A stretch of DNA of 64,000 bases from Eonycteris spelaea. Its lineage: Eukaryota > Chordata > Mammalia > Chiroptera > Pteropodidae. Positions 1-10,599 of this stretch are shown here, piece by piece. The stretch covers positions 1,674,001-1,738,000 of the forward strand of contig PUFA01000211.1 in assembly GCA_003508835.1 (NCBI GenBank), written 5' to 3'. The position numbers and the translations under genes were made by a program. The notes under the pieces are model-generated. The model worked only from the letters and a program-made list of their open reading frames with translations, ran no database searches and was not told the DNA's origin. Positions within the stretch are counted from its first letter, which is position 1; each line of letters starts with the position of its first letter.

Positions 1-317
1 AAAGCAAATCTTCCCATTTGTGTCTGTTTTGTATTCTATTTATTTCCAATTCTATTCTTCAATATCCAATATATTTTAACTTTTCACAACTATGTTTGTA
101 ATATATGATTATTTTTTCACAAGAAAAGAATTCTCCTAAGCCAGTACTTCTTATTGTGGCATGAGTTGCTATGAAGAGCCAGCAGCACCACTTAGGCTAG
201 CAGCGTATCATGAACTACCTAGCAGCTGCAGGACTCTTGATTGTTTTTCTAGTTAGGCTGTTCTCTTATTCATGACTTTTAGGTAAAAGGTAATTCCTTT
301 TTGTTGTTGTTCCAAAG

Positions 318-549
318 AGGGCTGTTGTGTCTCCCGAACACATTTCCCTTCCCCTCGGCCATGGTGGATGTGACAAGATCAGCTGGCTTCCAGAAGGAAA
401 AATATTCAGTAATGTTCAAAGAGAAAAGATCATTTCCAAGTTTCTTAAAGAAAGTGTTCTAAAGAGAGTGTTCCGTTCAAAGCAAATGAGGTGGGAGGTC
501 CCGACTACCAGAAAGAGGATCCAAGTTACAGCTTTCCTGGCGCCAGAAA
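318..549 (+). CDS. Unassigned spliced-looking coding exon
   Basis: The plus strand shows an open stretch of 77 codons bounded by a plausible acceptor (T/G-rich tract then CCAAAG) and a consensus donor GTAAGT at 550. The peptide is basic, begins RAVVSPEHISLPLG and ends RKRIQVTAFLAPES. I do not recognise it. It lies about 4 kb upstream of the CpG island and on the same strand as the FAM217A remnant, so it could be an exon of an upstream transcript or of a testis gene in the FAM217A/C6orf201 neighbourhood. I could not match it to the human FAM217A amino end. A chance open frame between two good splice signals remains possible. Confidence 0.35.
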
Positions 550-3500
550 GTAAGTTCTGATCCTGAATTTAACCCAAAGTCAAAGTGAATTTGTGACATA
601 AGGCTAAGAAAATGCAGCTACAGAGTATAGGCATCTGAAGGACAGAAAGATTTTTAAAGCAATTCAAACTGCAGAACTCAAGTCTTGCAGAAAAATCAAA
701 ATAAAGGTGGAAATATGATTGAGAATGTATTCAAAAGTACTAGCTGCAACATATGCAGATGTAGAATTTATTGATGTATGTGTTTATCTTACTTTTGGAA
801 ATATATTCATATACATCACTATCACATTCACTTCAGAAATAAATAGATTTAAACAAGATTTCCTATATTTTTGCAACAAAATGGTGGCCTCTCAATAAGA
901 GACCCAAGTGTTAAAGATTAATTTTTAAAATAAAAACACAACTTCTAACAAAATTTCACGTATATTTCTTCAAAAGGAATTATACATACACAAGAAAGTT
1001 AGGCTATTTAAGGTAAATGCTCATAGAGATAAATATAATCGGTTGTGATTGAAAGACAAAGCTGAGCTGGAAAAATAAAAAACAAGTTAGCTAAACCAGA
1101 CACTAAACACGAATTGCTCGTAATTGAATTGAAATGTTCCCCACTGATTTAGAATCTATTTGAGAACAAAAACACACACATTATTAATTGGAAAATATCG
1201 TCCTGACTTTCTAAAAATATTTACATAATTACACTAAACAAGATTCTATTGTAGTACATGATCGGCCATGACCTTGCAATAATGTAGGGAAAAATAAAAG
1301 GAGATGGAGGCAAAAGCATGGGTAAATGTGAAAACACAAGAGGTATTGAAAGAGGTGGACTGAAACAGAAGCCTTTTCCCTCCAGTGTAAATAGAAACTA
1401 ATCGATGTTGTTACTGACATTTTTTGCATACCCTTGGACTATGGGTGAGGGGAGGGGAATGTACATCAAAGTGCTTTCCAAAATAGTTATCTGGTGGTCA
1501 ATGTTGTCACATTTTTCATAGAGAAACTGAGGTGGGTAGCAAGCATTCTTACCTACTAAGTAATTGACCAAGGCTTTCCTTCTTTTCCACCAATTCAGAC
1601 CACCTTCACTGTAATTAATGCAAGAGCTTGTTAAATGCCATGAGACAGAGAGCATCTACCTTACCCTACTCTTGGATTAACTAAAGAGGTATGGGCTTGA
1701 AGTAAGGGAAGCCTGAGGCTACCACTAAAAATGGAATCCAGAGTGGCCTTGGGATGGCCTAGAAGGAAGGTGGGTTCTTTTGGGGCAAGGACTATTGTTA
1801 AAGCTGGACCAGATCTCCTATAGAAAAACAGCCCACTGTCCCAACTAACTAATTCACTAAACTCTCAAGGCTAGCTAGAGCCAAAGCAGACTCAAGGGTT
1901 TGGAAAGGGCATCATTCTCTTAGTTGTTCCCCTTATATTTCACACTGCCACATTTCATGCTGAGTTCTTTCTTCTCTTAGCCTTGTCTCCTCACCACTTA
2001 GAATGGGTGCTCCCCTGTAAATACTGCAAGGGAGTATCTTGTCACTTTAGTTTTAAAACTGTAATACTAAAAACCTCATCAATTCAACAAGTGGTGGGGG
2101 CACATGATTTTGATGCTGACGTCAAAGTGTTCAAAAGGTCTCCAAAGAAAGAAAGAGAAGTCAAGTGGAAATAATAATAGGAAAGGAAGGTTTTAGGAAT
2201 ATATTTGTCAAGGAAAAATAAAGAATCTTAGAAGATGCATTAATGGATGACAAATCTCAGAGGGACTTTAAGGGATCAAGCATCAGCTCAAGCTCTGAAA
2301 CAAAAGAAAAAAGCAGAAACAAAAACATAAAGCAAGAAAGATGGGAGATACATAAGCTAGATAAATGAAATGCATGCATGCATACACACATACAGATGTA
2401 ATTCTTGTCTCCTATCCAAAGAAAGAAAAGAAAAAATTCTCAGCTAGATATATTTATAGAGAGTTAGTTAAAAATACAAGGACTCTAATATTTACCCAAT
2501 TCACTATTTTTTCAAAGTAATTTTAAGTTGGGAAAAGCGCAGTTTACTCATTTACAAAATAGGAATAACTAGTGGTACCAACTTTATTGTGTCATTAAGA
2601 GTATTAAGTCAGTTAATCTGTGTAGAGTGTTCAGCATTATGCCTGGCACATAGTAACCACACCACACACTCTAGCAAATGTTATTTTGGGAGTAAATTAA
2701 TTCAAATATTTCTTGAGTGCCTAGTAATATGCCAGCACTCCACCAGATAGAATAAGGCCAGGTCTTGCTTTTAAGGTGTTTAAAAGAAAATAAGTAAGAT
2801 GTTGCAAAATAATAATTAGAATGTTATAGTGAGTAAGGAACTATAAATAAATCATTATATATAAACCCGAAATAGGGATCTTGAAGGTAGTAGCAATTTT
2901 CTTTCTGAAGGATTAGGGAAAATAATTTGTGAGCTAGATCTATATAAGTAGGACTTAGGCAACTAAAAAGGGAGGAGATTAAAAAAAAAAAAAAACTAGT
3001 GTAGCAAAAGTAAACATAACCCCTGTGCTGGAAGACAGAGAGTATTTAGGAAAAATCGCAAAATGTCTGATGTTTTTGACATGTAGGCAGTGGAAAGGTG
3101 ATGAGCAGACTACAGAATCTTCATTATATTCTTTAGGCATGAGGAGAGCATTTGAGTAGGTCTGTGTTTTAGGTCAGCAGTATGGAAAACAGTCTGAAGG
3201 AGGAGTGTACTTAGGAAGGAGATGTCCAAAGAGGCCTAGGCTAACCTTATGATCATTCACCTATATTTTATTGTGCTCCTACACAGTTTAAAATAATGGG
3301 GATTCAGCAATGAATTAGACACACAAGGCCCCTGCCTCATAGAGTGTATATATATTCTACTAGGAAGAGATAGCCAATAAAAAAAAAAAAAAAAAAAAAA
3401 AAAGCAAACAAGACTAACAAATGATATTGTGAAGAGTATGAAGAAGAAATAAAAACAGGATGTTATGAAATAGAGTAATGTGGGTGGGAAGGGCTTTTTA

Positions 3501-4290
3501 ATAGTGAAGTCAGGGAAGGCCTGTATGAGAGGAAAATGGAAATGGAGAGGAAGGAGACAGACACCTCTGATATGAAGGTGGAGATGGGGGAAATCCTCGA
3601 AATTGTATTTAACTGGTATATATTCTACGTACATCTTTCTGAGAAGATATTCAAAGCAACAGGAGATTCCTTCCGCCCAAACTTTAAGACCCAGTGCATT
3701 TAGATAGTTAACAAAACATTTTGGGGGTTGAATCTAGAGCTGAGTGTTCAACCCAGCAGAATGCAATAGTATCCATTAGCAAAGGATTACAAAAATTTCT
3801 TTCTCAAATTTCAATGCTTTATTATAAAGAATACATCTGACACTTTTAGTATTTATTTACTTACACATATATTGCAGTCACAAATGTGTATTCACTTACA
3901 TATTTACTTACTATATAGGCATATAATAATGCATATACCTATATTCTATATGTGTATAGAATGTACATGTATTCTTTCCTCTCCTTCCCTCACTCTACAC
4001 ACTTATTTCATGGAACTGAAAGTAAGAGATATAAATTTGGAGGACAAAATTGGCCTCCCACGACCTAAATGTATCCTGGACAAAAAAAAAAATCAGCTTT
4101 TGTTCTTCCTATTGTAATACCAATGAGTGACCCGGAACTGACCAGAGGTGGGCTTGCTCTTGGCAGGGATACCTTCCTTCTTCCATTTTAAGTATTTACT
4201 ATATTGCATATTATAAGCATAGATAGAACTTTACATATATCCATGTATATATATAGATTTAGTTTTGTCTAGCTTAGTACTGGGCACAGC
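550..4290. other. Non-coding stretch, old repeats only
   Basis: No convincing coding exon is visible. The stretch is AT-rich and holds a MIR fragment near 2525-2690, an A-run at 3380-3402 and short T/A and CATA-type low-complexity tracts around 3850-4000 and 4200-4260. Short open frames here have no splice context and no family resemblance. Confidence 0.6.
2525..2690 (+). repeat. MIR SINE fragment
   Basis: Contains the second half of the MIR consensus in sense: CTCATTTACAAAATAGGAAT, a degenerate middle, then TATGCCTGGCACATAGTA. Diverged, as expected of this ancient mammalian SINE. Confidence 0.6.
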
Positions 4291-4299
4291 TCCAAGCTT

Positions 4300-5120
4300 T
4301 AAATGAACAAATTATGAGGTGGAGGCGGCGGGTGCCAAGGGCCTCCAGGCTGCTGCGCGGGGCCCCTCAGCGCGTCGCCCGGGGTCAGGGTCGGGGCCAG
4401 GGCGCCGGAAGGCCCAGCCTGGGTGTGGGACGGTGGGGCGCCGAGGCTGTGACTCCCACGGGTGCGGAGCCCTGGGCGGCCACGCACAAGCGATGGCCCA
4501 GGGGGCCGGGCCGCCCCAGAGAAGGCCCACAGGCGCGCGAGGGCAGGAGCCGAGGCCCGGCGCCCTCCCCCGGCTGCGTCCCCGTCCCGCGGGCATGGCG
4601 GCCTGGTGACCCCCAAGAGGCCCCGGGCCTGGGCGGCCGCCGACGGCTTCGCGGCCCCGGAATACCAGCCGCCCCGATGGAACGCGGGGCCGTCATGGGC
4701 GCCCCGGCTCGATGGTAGTTGCCGGGCGACCCGGCCTCTGGGGAAGCCCGCGGAGCCGCAGCCCCAGCTCAGGCTGGTCTCGCCCGGCCCGGCGCCAGCC
4801 CGCGAGCCTCGTAGGCCGTCCACCGCCGAGGGGCCGCGCTCCCGGCCGGCCGCCGCCCGTTGCCCTCCCTGTCCTCCCGCTGCAGGAAGGCCGAGTCGGA
4901 AGGGGCGCCAGTCCAGCCGTTCGCCCCGCACGCGGAGGGGCCCGGCCTCGGGGAGGCAGCGCTCTAGGAGACGACGCCGGGGACTACACGTGGGCCTGCG
5001 GCGCGGCGGGGTAAGAGGCGGGAGCCCAGGGCGCCCCCGCGAGCCCGCACCCGCAGTCCCCTTGTCCCGCGCTCCCCACAGAGCTGCCCACAGCCCGGGG
5101 AGGAGGGGCTTCTGACATCT
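4300..5120. promoter_or_regulatory. CpG island, probable FAM217A-side bidirectional promoter
   Basis: Base composition changes abruptly from AT-rich to very GC- and CpG-rich for about 800 bases. A good plus-strand donor (GGCGGG then GTAAGA) lies at 5011, fitting a non-coding first exon that reads toward the FAM217A remnant starting at 7789. In human, FAM217A and C6orf201 are, as I recall, divergent from about this position, so a shared promoter is plausible. All long open frames inside it, on both strands, are overlapping GC-rich frames with no family resemblance and are not called as genes. Confidence 0.6.
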
Positions 5121-7788
5121 GGGCTTTGCGCCTTCCTCCGGACACCGACTTCCTCAACCTTCTGCTCTAATTCCCCTTCCCCGGACTCCCAGTCACAGAG
5201 ACCTGGTCTCTGGGCCCCTCCTCCAGATACGGTGGCCTTTTTTCAAGCGCTCGGTGCCCTCCACGGCACACACCTGGGTGGCCCGGGGCAGCGCCACTTA
5301 CTCAGTCTTCCTCCTTCATGCTTCCATCCCAGTGCCTGGCATTGAGCAGGTGGATCAGTATTTATTGGTTCAAAACCTTCCTGAACTGTATTTTCTATTC
5401 TCCAAGATACACCTTTCTCTCTAGGAGACAATAAAATATAAACGATTAGCAAATATACTGATTACAGTGGTGGCTTTAATTTGTGAGTCTTTCCAGATAG
5501 CCATACCCTAAGCCAATGATTGCTTTACTTGTTATCTTATAGTTCTCTAATATTTCTACCTTAAACAGTAGTGGGCTTGAATACCATGATAGTTTGATGT
5601 GGAAAATAGTGTTTGGTCCTGTGGGTTATTTAGTGTCTCTGAACATGGGGTGCTCGCTCTGACTTTGTATGTAAGGTTAATCCGTTTTCAAACGGAGCAC
5701 CTGTTCTGAATGATTAAAAGCAGAGTTCATGACCCTGTTTTATAAATCCCAGATGATTCACTATATTTTTTTTCTAAATTTTATTTTATCTTCCTCTCTG
5801 ATAATATCTTTCTCACTTCAGACCTTAATTTCCTAATCTTCTGTCAAATCTTCAAATTTGCTTTTGTCTATACCCCCCTTCCCTTTTTTGGTTTAGCTTG
5901 CCCCTTATTTCTGGTTGATTTTTATATTGTTACCCACCACTTTGCCCTCATAGTCCCTTTCTCCTGCTTTATATTTTCTTGACCGTTATATGGGGAGCCA
6001 AAGTTCATGCTTTCTTTAAATCAATTTTGTACCTTACCCATAAATGTGCCTGTCCGACAACCTGTATAGGATTTTAAGGAAACAGAGGAGCAAAATGGGG
6101 AGAAGAAAATGGTGAGAACTGTGGCACAACCTGCGTGTGTCAAACATCTCTCATGAGGTATGGCAGATGCTATTGAACTTGAGCATTTGGACAGCAGCTC
6201 CCACTGTTAAGACCTAACTCCCACTGAATCTTACTGCTAAGATCCCTTGCTGCTGTCTCTGTGAGCAGTTTGTCCTGAGTTTTCCTCTTGGCACATTTGG
6301 AATATCAGTTGGAAAACTTTTATTTCTTTGAACAAAGGAAAAGTTAACAAGTGTCTCTTCAAATGTCAAAACATTTTAATTACAATTGGATTTTGTTCTA
6401 TTTTCTCCCACATATTTTGTAAAAAATATTGGTAAGACAGGTGGGATATCAAAAGGTAAAAACAATTCCCAACCTGTAAGGAGTTAAAACCTAGCTGGTT
6501 TCGTGTGTGGTTGAGTCTGCCTTACCAGTTGACAAATTTGGCACTCGTCATTAATTTTATTTCATGATTTCAATAACACGTCATTAGCTTCCCTTTTCCA
6601 TGTTAATTAAGGATATTTTCTCACATGTTATTTTGTACATTAGTGTTTCAGGGTTACATACATAGCTGAGAGAAGCTTGAGAATCTGTCAGGAGGATTTT
6701 AAAAATACAAATAATTGGGTCATACCCTCATCCTACTGAATCAGAATCTGTAACATTTTTTTCAACTTATTTTTTAAAAAAGCTCCCCTGGTAATTCTCA
6801 CATGGAGACTAGACCTGAAACGTTATTTCAGAGGGCAGAGAATAATGTATTAACTTTATTTTTCAAAAGTCTCCAGAGAAAGAGAATCTGCAGCCTACCT
6901 CCTAAGTTTCAACTATCTTTTCTAAAAGGACATAACTTTCTTGTGGATCAGTTATATCCTTATGCTGGATTTAAGCTTATTTCTTCCTATTCCTCCTTAG
7001 TGTAGAGGTGATACCTAATACCACCTCACATTTTATTTGTATGTTGCTTAGAGTTTAATTTGCAAAGGATTTTATATTTGAGATAGAAAACCACAAAGTT
7101 CATTCCTTAAAAAATTACTTTTGAAAAAATAAACTAATTGCCTCTTCACTTTCCCTTTTCCAGGATAAATGATTACATTCCTCTCCTATACACATCCCAC
7201 ATTTTCCCCCATAGCACTCAGCACAATATCTGGAACATAAATACTCAGTAGATATAGTACCTTTCCCTATTCATTTTTTGGCTTTCTTTTGAGTACTTCC
7301 TGAATGTTTCTCAACATCTGGAGTCCAGAATGAGTACTGGGCTGGTCAGCATTGAGTTAATGTGAGGATTAGAGCATTTTCTTTTTTGGTGGAAAGATTT
7401 TATAGGCTTTAGATCTGGTACTCAGCTACAGAAAATTTGGTGAATGTGCCATTGTGTGCCAGGGACACACTGCACTGGACATTTTATTACATTTATAATT
7501 CAGTTTTGAAAACTTGCATGCCATCATTTTGAACAAAAATAAGAATGAAACCATAAATTGTAAAAGCCTTTCCATTTCTGATTAATTAGTGTTATCAAGC
7601 TGATACTAGTTTGATAAGAGAACATTGCATGTTCCTCAAATATGCTGGTAGTATACTTACAGGAAGGAGAGGTGGTCTTGAAGCTTTATGCCTTTTGTCA
7701 CACTCCACCCAAAGGACATGTAAAATTATGTACTTGAGCTTTTAAAATTTTTTAACATTAAGAGTATCCTAAAAAAATATTGTTTTAG
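5121..7788. other. Presumed FAM217A 5' intron, no exon found
   Basis: I searched this stretch for the amino-terminal coding exon(s) expected upstream of the 7789 exon and did not find them. It is AT-rich with a MER5-like element at 6640-6805. The 67-codon open frame at 6802-7005 has no recognised relative and partly overlaps that element. Confidence 0.5.
6640..6805. mobile_element. MER5-like hAT-Charlie fragment
   Basis: Contains CCTACTGAATCAGAATCTG, then AAAAAGCTCCCCTGG and GTAATTCTCACATG, which match the conserved core and one end of the MER5 group of non-autonomous hAT elements. Ends are not sharp. Confidence 0.6.
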
Positions 7789-7873
7789 AACTTATCTCAC
7801 TGGATTTTGGATTCAGAAGCACCTGTTCCTGAAAATAAAAACCTCCCACCCAGAAGGGATGTTGAAGCAGGTG
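7789..7873 (+). pseudogene. FAM217A: FAM217A remnant exon (NLSHW...)
   Basis: Acceptor TGTTTTAG precedes it and donor GTAAGA follows at 7874. It reads NLSHWILDSEAPVPENKN and then LPPRRDVEAG, with one base of the next codon. This exon is still open and ends in the phase required by the following 14-base exon. Confidence 0.88.
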
Positions 7874-8040
7874 GTAAGAAATTCAGATGTGTATATTGAT
7901 CCTTGTATTTACAAATATAGGAAAATTTATATTCATATTTATAATATGAATAATCACGCACATTAAAGGGGGTTTGTTTTTAGTGTAAGCAGTTTTATGT
8001 AACTATTAATTGTCATTTTTTCCCCAATACATTCTTTCAG

Positions 8041-8054
8041 GTAAAATTAACAAG
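8041..8054 (+). pseudogene. FAM217A: FAM217A remnant micro-exon (GKINK)
   Basis: A 14-base exon between TTCTTTCAG and GTAAGG. Joined to the previous exon's last base it encodes GKINK, as in the human protein after the GRDGAAG segment. Far too short to be seen as an open frame on its own. Confidence 0.8.
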
Positions 8055-8701
8055 GTAAGGATAAATGTTTGGTTTCAAATAATTTAGAAAACGTTATTTA
8101 AAATTACATGTATGTTATTTAAAAATTTTTCTTTTTTCAAAGTTAAACTTTAAATTTCATTTTTATAGACTTCTTCAATCAAGAGAGACCTTTGCTTTTT
8201 TACAGAGCTCCAACTTGGTCATTAATATTTTATTATATTAAGTTTTTCTTCAATATAACAGAATTATAAATGGAAATTAACTTTGTAATAAATATAGTGT
8301 TTTCTAGTCATTGCCAAAAGGAAAATAGTCTCAGCTTTTAAGATACCTAAAGCAGTTAAAATGGTTAATATTTTGTTTTGAAGTAGTGATAAAACCTTTC
8401 ATTTACCTTTTTTGATCAAAATATAAAACACTTAATTGTTAGCAAAAGAAAGAAATGATATTCAAGATTCATTAGTTAACACTGTTTAGTTGGTGTTTAT
8501 AAGATTATACTAATTCCTGCTGAAATCAGTAAAAAATAATTATATCTATATGTATATAAGGGAGTATTATAGGATTTTACTGTATATTCCTTGGTTGGAA
8601 CTATATATTCCTTAGTTACAACAATAACTATATAGTCTTAGCACACAAACTAGTAAGGAACAGAGATATCTTTTGTTTAAAAGTCTTTTGCTGCTTTATA
8701 G

Positions 8702-8776
8702 AGTCATTTGGAAATTCCAGTAGAACAACTGATGCTAGAACTTAATTTATCAGAGCATGCTCACAAAAGAACACAG
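8702..8776 (+). pseudogene. FAM217A: FAM217A remnant exon (SHLEIPVEQ...)
   Basis: Acceptor GCTTTATAG at 8701, donor GTGGGA at 8777. Reads SHLEIPVEQLMLELNLSEHA then HKRTQ with no interruption and ends on a codon boundary, matching the next exon's phase. Confidence 0.87.
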
Positions 8777-8870
8777 GTGGGATTTTTATTCATCATACTC
8801 TTTTCCTAAAGTATTATTTTTAAAAATGAATGCAGTTACTAAAATGTTTTCCATGGCTTTCTGTTATCAG

Positions 8871-8937
8871 AATAGTAATCAAGGTTATTTCAGTTCTGGA
8901 GTTATCCTCTTAATGAAGGAAGTACCATGGAGACCAG
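8871..8937 (+). pseudogene. FAM217A: FAM217A remnant exon, frameshifted
   Basis: Acceptor CTGTTATCAG, donor GTGAGA at 8938. Opens as NSNQG, then a base is missing around 8885. The rest reads FQFWSYPLNEGSTMETR only in the shifted frame, equivalent to the FQLWNCPLNEGSTIEKR segment of human FAM217A. Confidence 0.85.
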
Positions 8938-9235
8938 GTGAGAGCATATTTTTATAAATGCCTAAATTAGCGAAATAAATTTAAATACAGATGCGTTAAC
9001 TCATCTGAAATACTCATCTGAAATACGAAAACAAAAAACCAGAAGAAAGTGTTGAGTGCAAATAATGGAATATTGTAGAAGTTCATCCTTAAATAGGAAA
9101 TGTCTGGCTGACACCACAGAGGAATCAATATATTGGTAATTGAGAGTTTATGGTGCCATTCCAATGAAGGTTTAGATGGATAGAGTTTGGACTTCTCATT
9201 GAAGGGAAAATAAATTGTAATAGGAAAGTAATACT

Positions 9236-9415
9236 CCATGTGCCAGGAACAGTTTTAATTAATTATATGTATTAATTCATTTAACCCTTACAGCAATCCT
9301 ATAAGGTAGGTATTGTTAACATCATCACTGTTTTATAGATAAGAACATGATAACAAGTTAAGTAACTTGCCCAAAAGCACACAATTAATGAATGGTAGCA
9401 CCAGAATGTAAAAAA
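9236..9415 (-). repeat. MIR SINE
   Basis: On the plus strand: TGTGCCAGGAACAGTTTTAA, then ATTCATTTAACCCTTACAGC, CCTATAAGGTAGGTATTGTT and AGTAACTTGCCCAAAAGCA. This is the reverse complement of the MIR consensus. Confidence 0.8.
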
Positions 9416-9934
9416 GTAACAGTTCATGCTCATTTCCTCTATAATATATTGCTTCTCAGACCTTACTTGGATTTGAATTCTTATTTTTTGTTTCTTAATC
9501 TTTAATGTGCATTAGAATTAACTATGATGCTTCTTAAAACAAATAGGTTACTAATATTTGGAAATTAACATTTATTGAACACTGTTATGTGTCACTTTTA
9601 CATACAGAGTATTATTTAATGGAGAGCTTGAGTTCTAGTCCTCTCTTTGGTACCCAGTTTTGACACTAGGGTGGTTCACTTGATAGTAGCTATCTTCCTA
9701 GTCAGAGACTCAGGATAAACTCACCTAATGCTAAAATTTGAGGGATAAAACCAAGAAGTGCTAAAGGAATTGTATTGACTAATGTCCTAAGTGAATGTTG
9801 GTGCTGGTGGGGATAGGAAAGGCTACTTTTACTAGAAAGAACTCAGCTGGAACAGGGATTTCAAGGTAAGAGGTCAAATGAAATGAACTGAATTCTATCA
9901 TACAGAAGAGCAAACATAAAGTGAGTCAGTAGAG

Positions 9935-10060
9935 TGCGGGCTAGGATCACAGACATGGGTTCCCCATCACCTGGGTTTAAATCCCAGCTCCATCACTCTC
10001 TAGATGTGTGACCTTAACCAGCCTTGCTTCAAGTTTCTTTTCCATAAAAATAAAAAGTAC
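9935..10060 (+). repeat. MIR SINE fragment
   Basis: Sense MIR core: CACCTGGGTTTAAATCCCAG, then CTCCATCACTCTCTAGATGT and GTGACCTTAACCAG. It lies inside the large intron of the FAM217A remnant. Confidence 0.75.
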
Positions 10061-10599
10061 AAGTGCCTCTCTCAAAGGATTGTTGTCAGGACTAAACTGA
10101 ATAATGTGTTTGATATGCATTTACTGTTAATACTAGGAAAGCCTAGTAACATTTCCAGAGTTAGAAGTGAAATATTACTGAGATTTTTTTCCTCAATATA
10201 CCATCAACAAGTAAAGAGGATGAAAGTAATGTAACTTTAATTTAGAGTTAACATTTCGCAAAGTATGTTTATATAACTGTATGGGTACTTAGCTCACTGG
10301 GGGCAAATGAGTTCAAACCTAGGTTTTCTGCCTCCAGATTCTATGCCCTTTTTTACTATAGTGCATGGATTGCGTTCCTATCAATTCTAAATTTAAAGTA
10401 ATTTCCCTATGGTTTTTCAAAGGCAAGTCAGTATACCTATTTTTTTTAGCTAAATGAATATTTATCATTTTCCATAGAAATGAAAGTATTTAAAAAATCT
10501 TTCAAGATTACTTTGCTCTCTTTAATGTAAACTGGCTTTAAAGTAGCAAGAAGATAGTGAGACCATAAATATAAGTCAATTAATGGATCAAATCATTCT

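Noticed and set aside
3257..3634. 125-codon minus-strand frame
   Set aside because: Includes a poly-Phe run from the A-tract at 3380-3402 and lacks coding character or splice context.
4299..5115. Several overlapping 94-217-codon frames on both strands
   Set aside because: All arise from stop-poor CpG-island composition. They overlap each other and match nothing recognisable.
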